DNA of 64,000 bases from Clostridiales bacterium (lineage in GTDB: Bacteria > Bacillota > Clostridia > Christensenellales > Borkfalkiaceae): NCBI GenBank assembly GCA_015055965.1, contig SVHG01000002.1:118834-182833 (forward strand), read 5' to 3'. How positions within the stretch are numbered: the stretch's first letter is position 1; the number at the start of each line of letters is the position of its first letter. The notes below the pieces were generated by a model. That model was not told where the DNA came from and did no database searches. It saw only the letters and a program-made list of their open reading frames with translations. Both the position numbers and the translations under genes were made by a program. Positions 48,279 to 58,109 of this stretch are shown here, one piece after another.

Positions 48279-48752
48279 ATGTCAAAAAAGAAGAAAATCA
48301 TTATTTTATCAAGTATGGTACTATTACTTGCAATCACCGCCGTTGCTAACTTTCTTTTAACTGATTACGGCAACAAAACACCGGCTACGGTTACCACAGC
48401 TACTTATTTTTCAGAATATCGCAGCGAGCATTCAAGCAACGTTAGCGAACAAATTCTTCAGTTAGATAGCATTATTAACGACGCGGAAAGCAATTCAGAG
48501 ATAAAAGAAAACGCTCTTGCTTCAAAATTAAAGTTAACCGAAAATCTTGAAAAAGAGCTTTATTTAGAAAGCTTAATTAAGGCGCAAGGTTACCCCAATG
48601 CGGTAGTAATGATTGGTATAGAATCATCTAATATAACCGTTGTGGTTCAAGATGAAGATTTTACTACGGATGATGCAGTAGCAATTTATACCGTTATGCT
48701 ACAAGAGGTTAACGCATCACCTGAAAGCGTTAGAATTATTCCTTTATCTTGA
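48279..48752 (+). CDS. spoIIIAH: Stage III sporulation protein AH
   Basis: One TM, SIINDAESNSEIKENALASKL, operon position. Confidence 0.92.
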   Translation: MSKKKKIIILSSMVLLLAITAVANFLLTDYGNKTPATVTTATYFSEYRSEHSSNVSEQILQLDSIINDAESNSEIKENALASKLKLTENLEKELYLESLIKAQGYPNAVVMIGIESSNITVVVQDEDFTTDDAVAIYTVMLQEVNASPESVRIIPLS

Positions 48753-48874
48753 TTTTTTAAAAAAATGATAAAAGGAGCTAAAAACACTATCATTTAATTA
48801 AAAAATATGTTATACTAATATTGTATAATTATTTAACATTTTTGTATAAACAAATTTTTAATGGTGGTGTTATT

Positions 48875-49219
48875 ATGGCAGGAAAAAACAATAGCGTAAT
48901 TCCTTCTGGCAAAGTAATTTACAACAGTAGTATAGTAAGAAGCATAATTGAGCTTGCTATACCTAAGGTAGAGGGTGTAGTTAATAATTTTCAATCAAAT
49001 AACTCATCTAAAAACTATATAAAACTTGAGTTTTTAGAAAATTTTAAAGTTTCAGTTGACGTATCTGTGACCATTTATTACGGATATAATATTACTGACG
49101 TTGCTTATAACATTCAACAAAGCATTAAGAATAACGTGGAAGCTATGTCTGAATATAAGGTAGACGCTATAGACGTACACGTAGTAGACGTTATATTCGA
49201 CGAAGGTGATCACGACTAA
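48875..49219 (+). CDS. Asp23/Gls24 family envelope stress response protein
   Basis: IELAIPKVEGVVNNFQ...VDVSVTIYYGYNITDVAYNIQQSIKNNVEAMSEYKVDAIDVHVVDV; start set at 48875. Confidence 0.9.
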   Translation: MAGKNNSVIPSGKVIYNSSIVRSIIELAIPKVEGVVNNFQSNNSSKNYIKLEFLENFKVSVDVSVTIYYGYNITDVAYNIQQSIKNNVEAMSEYKVDAIDVHVVDVIFDEGDHD

Positions 49220-49225
49220 CAAATT

Positions 49226-49252
49226 AAGCCGCTAAAACAAGCGGCTTTTTGC
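49226..49252 (+). terminator. Rho-independent terminator
   Basis: AAGCCGCTaaaacAAGCGGCTTTTT. Confidence 0.85.
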
Positions 49253-49279
49253 CTTTTAATTTATATATAGGAAGTTATT

Positions 49280-49687
49280 ATGAGAAAAGATTCAAGAGAA
49301 GCGGTTTTTGTGCTTTTGTACCGTGATTGCTTTTGTGCGGATTTTGATGAAAAGTTCAAAGCTAAAATATACAAAGAACATAACTTAAACGAAAATGATA
49401 TTAACTTTGCAGACGAATTATATTCTAAAGTAAAAGAAAACGAAGAGTATTTGTTAGATATTATTTCTAATTTATCTCAAGGATTTTTACTTAATAGAAT
49501 ATTTTTAACTGATAAATGCGCGTTGTTAATCGGTTTATGTGAAATGGCGTTTTCGCCTGACGTGCCTAAAATAGTTGCAATTGATGAGGCTGTTAACTTA
49601 ACTCAAAAATATTCTGGTGAAAAAAGTCAGGCATTTGTTAACGGCATACTTGCTGAATTCAAAAAAAGGCAGGAGAGTGCAAATTGA
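49280..49687 (+). CDS. nusB: Transcription antitermination factor NusB
   Basis: MRKDSREAVFVLLY; PKIVAIDEAVNLTQKYSGEKSQAFVNGILAEF. Confidence 0.93.
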   Translation: MRKDSREAVFVLLYRDCFCADFDEKFKAKIYKEHNLNENDINFADELYSKVKENEEYLLDIISNLSQGFLLNRIFLTDKCALLIGLCEMAFSPDVPKIVAIDEAVNLTQKYSGEKSQAFVNGILAEFKKRQESAN

Positions 49688-50547
49688 GTATAATTCTTGA
49701 CGGAAAATTAACTGCTGAGCAAATACGCTTACAGATCAAGCAAAAAACCGCAAAATTAGCAACCAATTACGGCTTTTCGCCTAAGTTGGCTATAGTTATA
49801 GTGGGTAAAAATCCAGCTTCGCTCGTTTACGTTGCCTCCAAAGAGCGCGCATGCGTAGAAGTAGGATTTCAATCTGTTACACGCTCTTTAAATGAGGTTT
49901 CAACGCAAGAAGATATTATAAACGAAATAAAATCTTTAGCAAGCGATAAAACTGTCAATGGTATAATGGTTCAATTACCTTTGCCAAAGGGCATTGATGA
50001 AAGCGCGGTTTTAACACATATCCCACCTGAAAAGGACGTTGATGGGTTAACCGTTTTAAACGGTGGCGCTTGTTTATATTCATTAGATGGCTTTACTCCC
50101 TGTACTCCAAGGGGTATCATAGAATTGCTTACTGCTTATAACGTTGATTTTTGCGGTAAACACGCCGTAGTTGTTGGAAGAAGTAATTTAGTGGGTAAAC
50201 CGATTGCAATTAAGTTACTGGATAAGAATTGTACGGTAACGATTTGCCATTCAAGAACACAAAATTTAGAAAATATAACCAAGCAAGCTGATATTTTAGT
50301 CGTTGCGGTAGGTAGAAAGCATTTAGTCACTGCCGGCATGGTCAAGGAAGGGGCGGTTGTTGTTGACGTTGGTATTAATAGAGTAGATGGAAAGCTATAC
50401 GGAGACGTTGATTTTGATGCCGTTTCCAATATCGCTTCAATGATTACTCCCGTACCCGGTGGGATTGGTCCTATGACGGTTGCAATGCTACTTGCAAATA
50501 CTTTTGACGCTTGCTTAAAACAAAATCATATTAGAAATGACTTTTAA
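49684..50547 (+). CDS. folD: Methylenetetrahydrofolate dehydrogenase/cyclohydrolase
   Basis: VQLPLPKGIDE, PPEKDVDGLT, CTPRGIIELL, VVGRSNLVGKPIA, TPVPGGIGPMTVAML. Confidence 0.97.
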   Translation: MSIILDGKLTAEQIRLQIKQKTAKLATNYGFSPKLAIVIVGKNPASLVYVASKERACVEVGFQSVTRSLNEVSTQEDIINEIKSLASDKTVNGIMVQLPLPKGIDESAVLTHIPPEKDVDGLTVLNGGACLYSLDGFTPCTPRGIIELLTAYNVDFCGKHAVVVGRSNLVGKPIAIKLLDKNCTVTICHSRTQNLENITKQADILVVAVGRKHLVTAGMVKEGAVVVDVGINRVDGKLYGDVDFDAVSNIASMITPVPGGIGPMTVAMLLANTFDACLKQNHIRNDF

Positions 50548-51406
50548 AGAACAATTTAATCTATATAAATGCTATATAGATAATAGAATTGAAGTAATAA
50601 CAAACAATTTAGACACTCATTCTGATTTAAAAAATTCTCTTTCATATAGCCTAAAAGCCGGCGGAAAACGCATTAGGCCAATAATGTTTATCGCTACGTT
50701 GGAGGCGTTAGGCATAAATTATGAAAAGTACGTTGATTTAGCCGTTGCTATCGAGTGTATACATACTTATTCTCTAATTCACGACGATTTACCCGCGCTA
50801 GATAACGACGATTACCGAAGAGGTAAACCGTCAAATCATAAGGCGTTTGGTGAAGGAATGGCAATTTTAGCAGGGGATGCTTTATTGAATTTAGCAATTG
50901 AGCTAGCATTAAATTGCATTGATTCAAGAGGGGCTTTAAACGCCGTTAAACTTTTGTTTAACTATTCAGGCGTATACGGAATGTTAAACGGGCAAGCGCA
51001 TGATTTAGCTTATGAAAATACCGTTATAGAAAATTCAGAACAAGCCCTACTTAAATTAGATGAATTAAAAACCGGCAAGCTTTTAACAGCTCCGCTTGTA
51101 ATGGCATCATTAATTGCTGAAGAGAAATATCTAAATGAGCTTACTCAGCTAGGGCAGTTAACAGGTACTCTTTTTCAGCTCACAGATGATTTACTAGACG
51201 TAGTTGGAAGTTTTGAAAATATGGGCAAAACCTTGGGGAAGGATGCTGCGACTGGTAAGCTAACCGCTGTATCTGTATTTGGTATCAAAAAGACGAAGTT
51301 ATTAATTGACGAAACTTACACGTCTATCGTAAAAATGCTAAAAATCTTTGATAACAACTCGTTTTTTAATGGTTTTTACGAATGTATAAAGAATAGGAAT
51401 AGTTAA
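50537..51406 (+). CDS. ispA: Farnesyl/geranyl diphosphate synthase
   Basis: [39 protein letters not shown]. Confidence 0.95.
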   Translation: [289 protein letters not shown]

Positions 51407-52170
51407 TGCGCTTAGATAGCTTTTTAGTTGAAAACAATTTTTATAAATCACGCAATAAAGCCACTGAAGGTATTAATAGGGGTGAGGTTTTTGTTAACGG
51501 AAAGCCGTGCTTAAAATCGTCAACACAGGTTGATAGTGCTGACGTTATAAGCCTTGAAAGAAATGAAATCCCCTTTGTTTCTTTAGGTGGAGATAAATTG
51601 AAAAAGGCAGTTATAAAGTTTATACCTCAAATAGAGGGAAAGCATTTTATTGACGTTGGAGCATCAACCGGTGGTTTTACGGACTGTCTTTTGCGTAATG
51701 GAGCAGCGAAAGTCTACTGTGTGGACGTTGCCGAAAATCTTTTAGATGAACGCATAGCAAACGATAATCGAGTGGTAGTGATGGATAAAACTAACGCTAG
51801 GTATTTAACCGTGGAGCAAATTGGTGAAAGGGTTGACGGCATTGTGGTTGATTGTAGTTTTATTTCATTAGAATATATTTTACCGCCACTTGTTCCACTT
51901 CTCAATGAAAACGGTTATTTGCTTGCCTTAATTAAGCCACAATTTGAGCTACAAGAGCGTCTAAAGCTTAAAAACGGTATTTTAAGGGATAATTCTTTGC
52001 GTTTAAAAATTTTGCGTAGAATATATGATTTTTCTATTAAATGTGGATTATCGCCACAAGGAATTGTAGACGTTACTGCTGATAAAAAGAAAAACGTAGA
52101 ATATATTATTTATTTAAATAGAGATATGGGAAGCAAGAGCTTTGAATCTCTTGTTAATGAATTAAAATGA
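51406..52170 (+). CDS. tlyA: TlyA family rRNA methyltransferase/hemolysin
   Basis: S4 domain then FIDVGASTGGFTDCLLRNGA..VYCVDV. Confidence 0.94.
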   Translation: MRLDSFLVENNFYKSRNKATEGINRGEVFVNGKPCLKSSTQVDSADVISLERNEIPFVSLGGDKLKKAVIKFIPQIEGKHFIDVGASTGGFTDCLLRNGAAKVYCVDVAENLLDERIANDNRVVVMDKTNARYLTVEQIGERVDGIVVDCSFISLEYILPPLVPLLNENGYLLALIKPQFELQERLKLKNGILRDNSLRLKILRRIYDFSIKCGLSPQGIVDVTADKKKNVEYIIYLNRDMGSKSFESLVNELK

Positions 52171-52931
52171 AAGTAGCTATTATTTCAAAGAACGATGAAT
52201 TATCGCGTAATTGCAAAGATTACATAATCTCATCAAATTTATTCGAGTTTGTAGATATTGACTGCAAAACAAGCGATCTTGATTTTATAATTTCAATTGG
52301 TGGGGACGGAACAACCTTAAAATGTGTACCATTTGCCACTAAATTTGAAGTTCCGATCGTGTCACTTAATACCGGCAACGTAGGTTTTTTAAGCGCTTAT
52401 GCAAAAGAAGAAATGCAAAAACTGTTGTTAGATTTAAAAAATGGCTCGTATCTTTTAGAGGATAGAGAGCTTTTAGAATTAGAAATTTCAAATAAACGTA
52501 TTTATGCATTAAATGAAGTGGTTGTTGAACGCAACCATTCAAGCTGTCAAATTGCGGTATTCGATTTTTGTATTAGCGGAGAAGAGGCAATTTCTTATTC
52601 CGGTGATGGGATTTTAGTTTCAACGCCTACTGGATCTACCGGCTATTCTCATTCTGCCGGTGGCGCAATACTTTATCCCAGCGTTAAAGCGCTTGTTGCT
52701 ACGGCAATATGTCCACGAAAAACCAATGCAAATTCAATCGTATACCCAATAGATAAAGAGGCTAAAATTACAGTTCAAAGGGCTGAATTACCCTGTGGAG
52801 TGTTTGTTGATGGGGTAAAATGCGGTGAATTGCAACCCTGTGAACATATAACTATTAACGCATCTACCACAAAATTAAAGATTATTAAAACAAAACAATT
52901 CTTTACTTTATTAAATCAAAAAATTAACTAA
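52167..52931 (+). CDS. nadK: NAD kinase
   Basis: ISIGGDGTTLKCV, NTGNVGFLSAY, STPTGSTGYSHSAGGAI. Confidence 0.95.
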   Translation: MKVAIISKNDELSRNCKDYIISSNLFEFVDIDCKTSDLDFIISIGGDGTTLKCVPFATKFEVPIVSLNTGNVGFLSAYAKEEMQKLLLDLKNGSYLLEDRELLELEISNKRIYALNEVVVERNHSSCQIAVFDFCISGEEAISYSGDGILVSTPTGSTGYSHSAGGAILYPSVKALVATAICPRKTNANSIVYPIDKEAKITVQRAELPCGVFVDGVKCGELQPCEHITINASTTKLKIIKTKQFFTLLNQKIN

Positions 52932-52947
52932 AGACGGAGATATTAAC

Positions 52948-53397
52948 ATGTCTAAAATTAAACGTCAGCAAAAGCTTCTTGATATAATTAAACAGTACGA
53001 GGTTGAAACTCAAGAAGAACTTATCGTTTTACTTAATAACGCCGGTTATAACGTAACGCAAGCAACGGTATCTAGAGATATAAACGAGCTAAAGCTTATA
53101 AAAGTAACCGGACAAAACAAAAAATATAAATATTCTCAGGTTACGCAAAGTAAACAAATAGATAATTCTAAATTTTTAAATTTATTTAAAGCTGCAGTTG
53201 TATCTATTGACGTTGCCCAAAATCTTATCGTTGTAAAAACGCTGATTAGTAACGGCGCACCTGTTGGAGCAACCGTAGATAGTCTTAACTATAAGGAAGT
53301 AGTAGGTTGCGTTGCTGGTGATGATACCTTACTTATAGTTACTCATACTATGCAAGAGGCGACGGTAGTTGCCGCTCGTTTAAGAGAATTATTATAA
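52948..53397 (+). CDS. argR: Arginine repressor
   Basis: N-terminal wHTH (NVTQATVSRDINELKLIKV) and C-terminal VAGDDTLLIV. Confidence 0.93.
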   Translation: MSKIKRQQKLLDIIKQYEVETQEELIVLLNNAGYNVTQATVSRDINELKLIKVTGQNKKYKYSQVTQSKQIDNSKFLNLFKAAVVSIDVAQNLIVVKTLISNGAPVGATVDSLNYKEVVGCVAGDDTLLIVTHTMQEATVVAARLRELL

Positions 53398-53420
53398 TTA
53401 GTAAATCGTAGGTTAGTCGT

Positions 53421-55112
53421 ATGCTCGTAAGTTTACATCTAAAAAACATAGCCCTAATAGATGAAGCAGAAATTGAATTTTGTAGTGGTATTAATATTCT
53501 TTCAGGGGAAACAGGCGCAGGTAAATCAGTTATTTTAGATGCGCTTAATTTTGTTTTGGGCGCTAAGGCTGACCGTACTATGATTAGACACGGTGAAGAT
53601 TTTTGTTTAGCGTCTTGCACCTTTAGCAATTATTCTCCCTTGATTAATAAAGTTTTAGAAGAATTCGATATTGAAGCTTCTAACGAATTAATTATAAAAC
53701 GTAAATTTGATTTAAGCGGTAACGGTTATATTAAACTAAACGGTGAAAACGTTACGGCTACTATGCTAAGAAAAGTTACCTCTCTTTTAGTTGACGTTCA
53801 CGGCCAAAGTGAGCATTTTTTACTTCTATCAAAGGCTAAACAGCTTGAATGTATTGATTCAGGAGCAAAATTAGATAGTGAACTTGATTCTTTATCTAAA
53901 ATTTTAGCTGAATTGAATTCTAAAATTAAAGAATTTGAATCACTTGGCGGGAATCCAGATGAACGCGCTAGACGCTTAGATTTATTAGATTATCAAATAA
54001 ATGAAATTGAAAAAGCAGATTTAAAAGAGGGTGAAAAGGAAGAGCTTTTACAAAATAAGATATTAGCGCTTAATTTTGAAAAATTAACGACCAATTTACA
54101 AGCTGTTTATTCGGCTATTAGTAATGAGGGAGGAGCTATTGATTCTTTATTAACGGTGCAGCATAATCTAAAAAGTATTTGCGATTTAGGTGATAACTAC
54201 AATCAACTTTTAGATAGAACTCTTTCTGTTTGTGATGAATTAGAAGAGATTTCATCAACCGTTGACGATATTCTTTCAAACTTTGATTTTGACGGACTTA
54301 ATATTGATGAAATAGAGCAAAGACTTGAAGTTTACAGCAATTTTGCTCGTAAATACGGCACATCCTATGAAAATATAATAAATTATTTAGAAAAAGCGAA
54401 GCTTGAAAAGGATAGCTTAATTAATTTTGAAAAAAATAGCGCAGAATTATTCAAGGAAATTCAAACTTTAAAAGCGAAAGCTTATTCCAAATGTGAAAAG
54501 CTCTCTGTTTTACGTAAAAAGTTTGCAACGGATTTTGCAAAACGTGTTACTTTAAAATTAGCTGAGCTCGGTATGCCAAACGCTAAATTTTTAGTTCAAT
54601 TTGAAGATTTACCAGCTATAGAAGAGATTTCTTCATTTTCTGCAAGTGGATTAGATAAAATTGAATTTATGTTTTCAGCTAATGCCGGCGAACCCCTTAA
54701 GCCACTATCTAAAATTATTAGCGGTGGCGAAATGAGTAGGTTTATGCTTGCGTTAAAGACGCAGTTGTCAGTGATTTCTTCCTGTTACGTATTTGACGAA
54801 ATTGATGCGGGAATAAGTGGTGTAGCTGCAAGCATAGTGGCTAAACAGTTTGCTCAAATCGCAACTGAAAAGCAAATAATAGCAATATCGCATTTACCGC
54901 AAATTACGGCAATGTCTGATAGATCCATTTTAATTGCAAAAGAAGAAGTAAAAGATAAAACGCACACCAATTTAAAAGTGCTTACCGCTGATGAAAAGGT
55001 TACTGAGATTAACCGTTTAATTGGTGCGGTTGCAAATGATGAAATTGCATCATTACATGCTCGCAAAATGATAGAAGAGGCAGATAACTATAAAAATTCC
55101 TTAAAGAGATAG
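53421..55112 (+). CDS. recN: DNA repair protein RecN
   Basis: INILSGETGAGKSVILDALNFVLG; ISGGEMSRFMLALK; FDEIDAGISG. Confidence 0.97.
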   Translation: MLVSLHLKNIALIDEAEIEFCSGINILSGETGAGKSVILDALNFVLGAKADRTMIRHGEDFCLASCTFSNYSPLINKVLEEFDIEASNELIIKRKFDLSGNGYIKLNGENVTATMLRKVTSLLVDVHGQSEHFLLLSKAKQLECIDSGAKLDSELDSLSKILAELNSKIKEFESLGGNPDERARRLDLLDYQINEIEKADLKEGEKEELLQNKILALNFEKLTTNLQAVYSAISNEGGAIDSLLTVQHNLKSICDLGDNYNQLLDRTLSVCDELEEISSTVDDILSNFDFDGLNIDEIEQRLEVYSNFARKYGTSYENIINYLEKAKLEKDSLINFEKNSAELFKEIQTLKAKAYSKCEKLSVLRKKFATDFAKRVTLKLAELGMPNAKFLVQFEDLPAIEEISSFSASGLDKIEFMFSANAGEPLKPLSKIISGGEMSRFMLALKTQLSVISSCYVFDEIDAGISGVAASIVAKQFAQIATEKQIIAISHLPQITAMSDRSILIAKEEVKDKTHTNLKVLTADEKVTEINRLIGAVANDEIASLHARKMIEEADNYKNSLKR

Positions 55113-55134
55113 TCCTATGGGGCTATCTTTTTTA
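55105..55134 (+). terminator. Rho-independent terminator overlapping recN stop
   Basis: AGATAGTCCtatgGGGCTATCTTTTTT. Confidence 0.75.
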
Positions 55135-55141
55135 ATTTGCG

Positions 55142-55171
55142 AGTATAACTAATAGAATTTCACCCATAATA
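55142..55171 (+). promoter_or_regulatory. Sigma-G promoter of spoIVB
   Basis: AGTATA (55142-55147)-N17-CATAATA (55165-55171); spoIVB is a known sigma-G gene in Bacillus subtilis. Confidence 0.75.
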
Positions 55172-55196
55172 ACTTCAGCGTATAGGAGTTGTTATT

Positions 55197-56180
55197 TTGA
55201 AAATTTTAAAACGTTTAATAGTAATTTTAATACTTACCGTAATTCTTTTATCTAATTATAGCTTAACTTTTGCAGAACCTAATTTATACTATATAGGCGG
55301 ATATCCTTTAGGATTTGATTTATCCGGTGAGGGTGCTTTAATAGTTGGCATATCTGAAGTTATATGCGAGGACGATATTTATTTACCTGCGCGTGATGCT
55401 GGTTTAAAAAGTGGTGATTATATTCTTTCACTAAACGGTAAAGAGATAAAAACAGCAGAAGATATCGATCAAGTACTTAAAGGTTATAACGGAGGCCCAA
55501 TAATTGCAGAAATACTTTCTAATGGGGAAAAGTCAATTAAAAACCTTTATCCAAAGCTTGATTTGAGCGGTACTTATAAAATTGGTGTATTAATTAGGGA
55601 TTATTTATCTGGCATAGGCACGGTCACTCTAGTAAATCAAGATGGAAAATTTGCTTCGCTTGGACACCCCATTATTGATGAAGAAGGTAAGCTACTAGGT
55701 GTAGGGGGCGGATTAACTTATAAATGCAAAATAATAGGAATTATAAAAGGGGAGCGCGGTAGAGCCGGCGAATTAAGCGGAAGTATAATTCGAAATGAAA
55801 TTATTGGCGATATCGTAAAAAATAGTCCAGTAGGATTAATGGGAAAATTTGATGATGATTTTTATAAAACGGAAAAGTTTGAATTAGCAAATCCTAAACC
55901 GGGAAATGCTGAAATATATACAACGATTAGCGGATGTAATCCAATGAAATATACTATTTCAATTGTAAAAGTGGAAAAAGATAAAGAAAATCGCGATATT
56001 GTGGTTAAAATAACTGATGAGAAGTTAATCAAGTATGCCGGTGGTATAGTACAAGGTATGAGTGGTAGTCCTATAGTTCAAAACGGGAAAATCGTTGGGG
56101 CAATTACTCACGTGTTTTTAAACGATCCAACGCGCGGATATGGCATTAGGATAGATAAAATGGTAAGCGAGTTAATGTAA
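55197..56180 (+). CDS. spoIVB: SpoIVB serine peptidase (PDZ + S55)
   Basis: PDZ ARDAGLKSGDYILSLNGKEIKTAEDI; FASLGHPIIDEEGKLL; GGIVQGMSGSPIVQNGKIVGAITHVFLNDPTRGYGI. Confidence 0.96.
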   Translation: MKILKRLIVILILTVILLSNYSLTFAEPNLYYIGGYPLGFDLSGEGALIVGISEVICEDDIYLPARDAGLKSGDYILSLNGKEIKTAEDIDQVLKGYNGGPIIAEILSNGEKSIKNLYPKLDLSGTYKIGVLIRDYLSGIGTVTLVNQDGKFASLGHPIIDEEGKLLGVGGGLTYKCKIIGIIKGERGRAGELSGSIIRNEIIGDIVKNSPVGLMGKFDDDFYKTEKFELANPKPGNAEIYTTISGCNPMKYTISIVKVEKDKENRDIVVKITDEKLIKYAGGIVQGMSGSPIVQNGKIVGAITHVFLNDPTRGYGIRIDKMVSELM

Positions 56181-56187
56181 TAAATAA

Positions 56188-56225
56188 AAACAGTTCCTCA
56201 TATTCTTTATGGGGGACTGTTATTT
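56188..56225 (+). terminator. Hairpin between spoIVB and spoIIM
   Basis: AACAGTTCCTCATA..TATGGGGGACTGTTATTTT. Confidence 0.6.
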
Positions 56226-56806
56226 TGTATTTTAAAAATATATTAAACATTATTAAAAGAAATAATCTTTATTTATTTCTTTGCATCGCGGTTTTTATAC
56301 TAGGTATTATTCTTTCATTTTTTATGGATAGTGAAGAAATTGAAATCATATTTTACGATAAAATTTCTTGTTTATACTCATTAGTTTTAAAAAAGGAAAT
56401 GTTACTTAGCTCCTTGATAATAAAAAAACTGCTTTTAACAATCTTACTTTTACTAATTATTCTTATTAGCGGTATTAAAATTTGGTTTATTCCAATTCAC
56501 TTTATTTGTTTTTTATATCAAGGTTTTATATTAGGAACTATTATATGGCATCTTTCTAAAATCTTTTCTTTCGTAGGGATATTAATTTCTTGTTGCGCAA
56601 TAATACCTGCATCAGTTATCCTATTTGGGGCTTCCAGTTTGCTCTCGTTATTATTATTTAATTACAATAATTGCAACTGTAAAAATATTAATTATTCCGC
56701 ATTAATTCAGTATTTTTTACTTGCTTTTACGATTGGCATAATTGCTTGTATTATTGAACTCATTTTGCTTTTTGTAATAATTAACCCACTAAATTTATTG
56801 ATATAA
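56225..56806 (+). CDS. spoIIM: Stage II sporulation protein M-like
   Basis: Polytopic, FFMDSEEIE near N-terminus, C-terminal TM pair; TTG start; sporulation context. Confidence 0.75.
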   Translation: MYFKNILNIIKRNNLYLFLCIAVFILGIILSFFMDSEEIEIIFYDKISCLYSLVLKKEMLLSSLIIKKLLLTILLLLIILISGIKIWFIPIHFICFLYQGFILGTIIWHLSKIFSFVGILISCCAIIPASVILFGASSLLSLLLFNYNNCNCKNINYSALIQYFLLAFTIGIIACIIELILLFVIINPLNLLI

Positions 56807-56851
56807 ATACTTATAGTTTTTTTGCAAATACTAAAGACAAGGAGTAAAGAA

Positions 56852-58000
56852 ATGAGAATTAAGAAAATACTTTTAATATTACTAACGCTAACTTTTTTTA
56901 TTATACCAACTTCCGTCGTTTTTGCAGATGATGCAACGTTAAAGATTTCGGCTGAATGCGCCTTTGTGTGTGATTATTCTAGCGGAACGGTAATTTATGC
57001 TAAAAATGAAAACCAAAAAAGACCAATTGCTAGCATGACTAAAATTATGATGTTAAATCTAATTTTTGAAAATCAAGCAAATGGAAATCTTAAATTTGAT
57101 GAAAAAATAACCGTAAGCAAAAATGCTTCAGGAATGGGTGGATCGCAAGTCTTTTTACAGGCAAATAAAGAATATATTGTAGAAGATTTAGTAAAGAGCA
57201 TAATTATTGCTTCTGCAAATGATGCAACCGTAGCACTTGCCGAGCGTATTTACGGTAGCGAAAGCAAAGCAATTGAGGCAATGAACCGCAAAGCAAATGA
57301 ATTAGGATTAACTAATACAATTTTCTCAAATACAACCGGATTAACTAAACCCACGCAATATTCATCTGCAAAAGACGTAGCAAAAATGCTTCAGGAATTG
57401 CTGCAATATGAATCATATTATAAATTTAGCTCTATTTATCTTGATGAATTAACTCATCCCGATGGTCAAATCACTCAGTTAACTAACACTAATAAATTAA
57501 TTAAGTTTTACGAAGGCTGTGACGGTGGCAAAACGGGCTTTACTAATGAAGCCGGGTATTGCTTGGCGGCAACTGCAAAACGCGGTTCTATGCGTGTAAT
57601 TAGCGTTATTATAAATGAACCCAACAGTAAAACTAGATTTGCCGACTGTTCAAATCTATTTAATTATGCATTTGCAAATTACACTTCAAAACAAATTATT
57701 TCAAAAAATGAAGCAACTGAGTATGTTGTAAAAATTAAAAAAGCTAAAAAAGATTTTTATGAAGTTTACGCTAAAAATTCAATATTTTTATTTGGTAAAA
57801 TAAATCAAAAGGATGATGTAAAAATTGAATTTGAAAGAGATAGCGACTTGATTGCGCCGTTAAAGCCAGAAACAGCCGTTGGAAAATTTATTATTTACGT
57901 AAATGGAGTAAAACACAGTTCTGTGGATGCAATAATACGTGAAAAAGCTGAAAGAAAAACGATTGGTGACTTAATGAAGGATATATCTTCAATAAATTAA
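56852..58000 (+). CDS. dacF: D-alanyl-D-alanine carboxypeptidase (DacF-like)
   Basis: IASMTKIMML, SANDATVALAE, DGGKTGFTNEAGYCLAATAKR; start set at 56852 (AAGGAG). Confidence 0.92.
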   Translation: MRIKKILLILLTLTFFIIPTSVVFADDATLKISAECAFVCDYSSGTVIYAKNENQKRPIASMTKIMMLNLIFENQANGNLKFDEKITVSKNASGMGGSQVFLQANKEYIVEDLVKSIIIASANDATVALAERIYGSESKAIEAMNRKANELGLTNTIFSNTTGLTKPTQYSSAKDVAKMLQELLQYESYYKFSSIYLDELTHPDGQITQLTNTNKLIKFYEGCDGGKTGFTNEAGYCLAATAKRGSMRVISVIINEPNSKTRFADCSNLFNYAFANYTSKQIISKNEATEYVVKIKKAKKDFYEVYAKNSIFLFGKINQKDDVKIEFERDSDLIAPLKPETAVGKFIIYVNGVKHSSVDAIIREKAERKTIGDLMKDISSIN

Positions 58001-58045
58001 TGGCTTTTTGTTTAAATAATTTAATTAATTAATACAAATATTATC

Positions 58046-58074
58046 TTGAAATTGTAAATATAAAGTGCTATAAT
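58046..58074 (+). promoter_or_regulatory. Sigma-A promoter of nagA
   Basis: TTGAAA-N17-TATAAT. Confidence 0.8.
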
Positions 58075-58109
58075 AGTAATAAGATCATATATTAATAAGA
58101 GGTAATATT

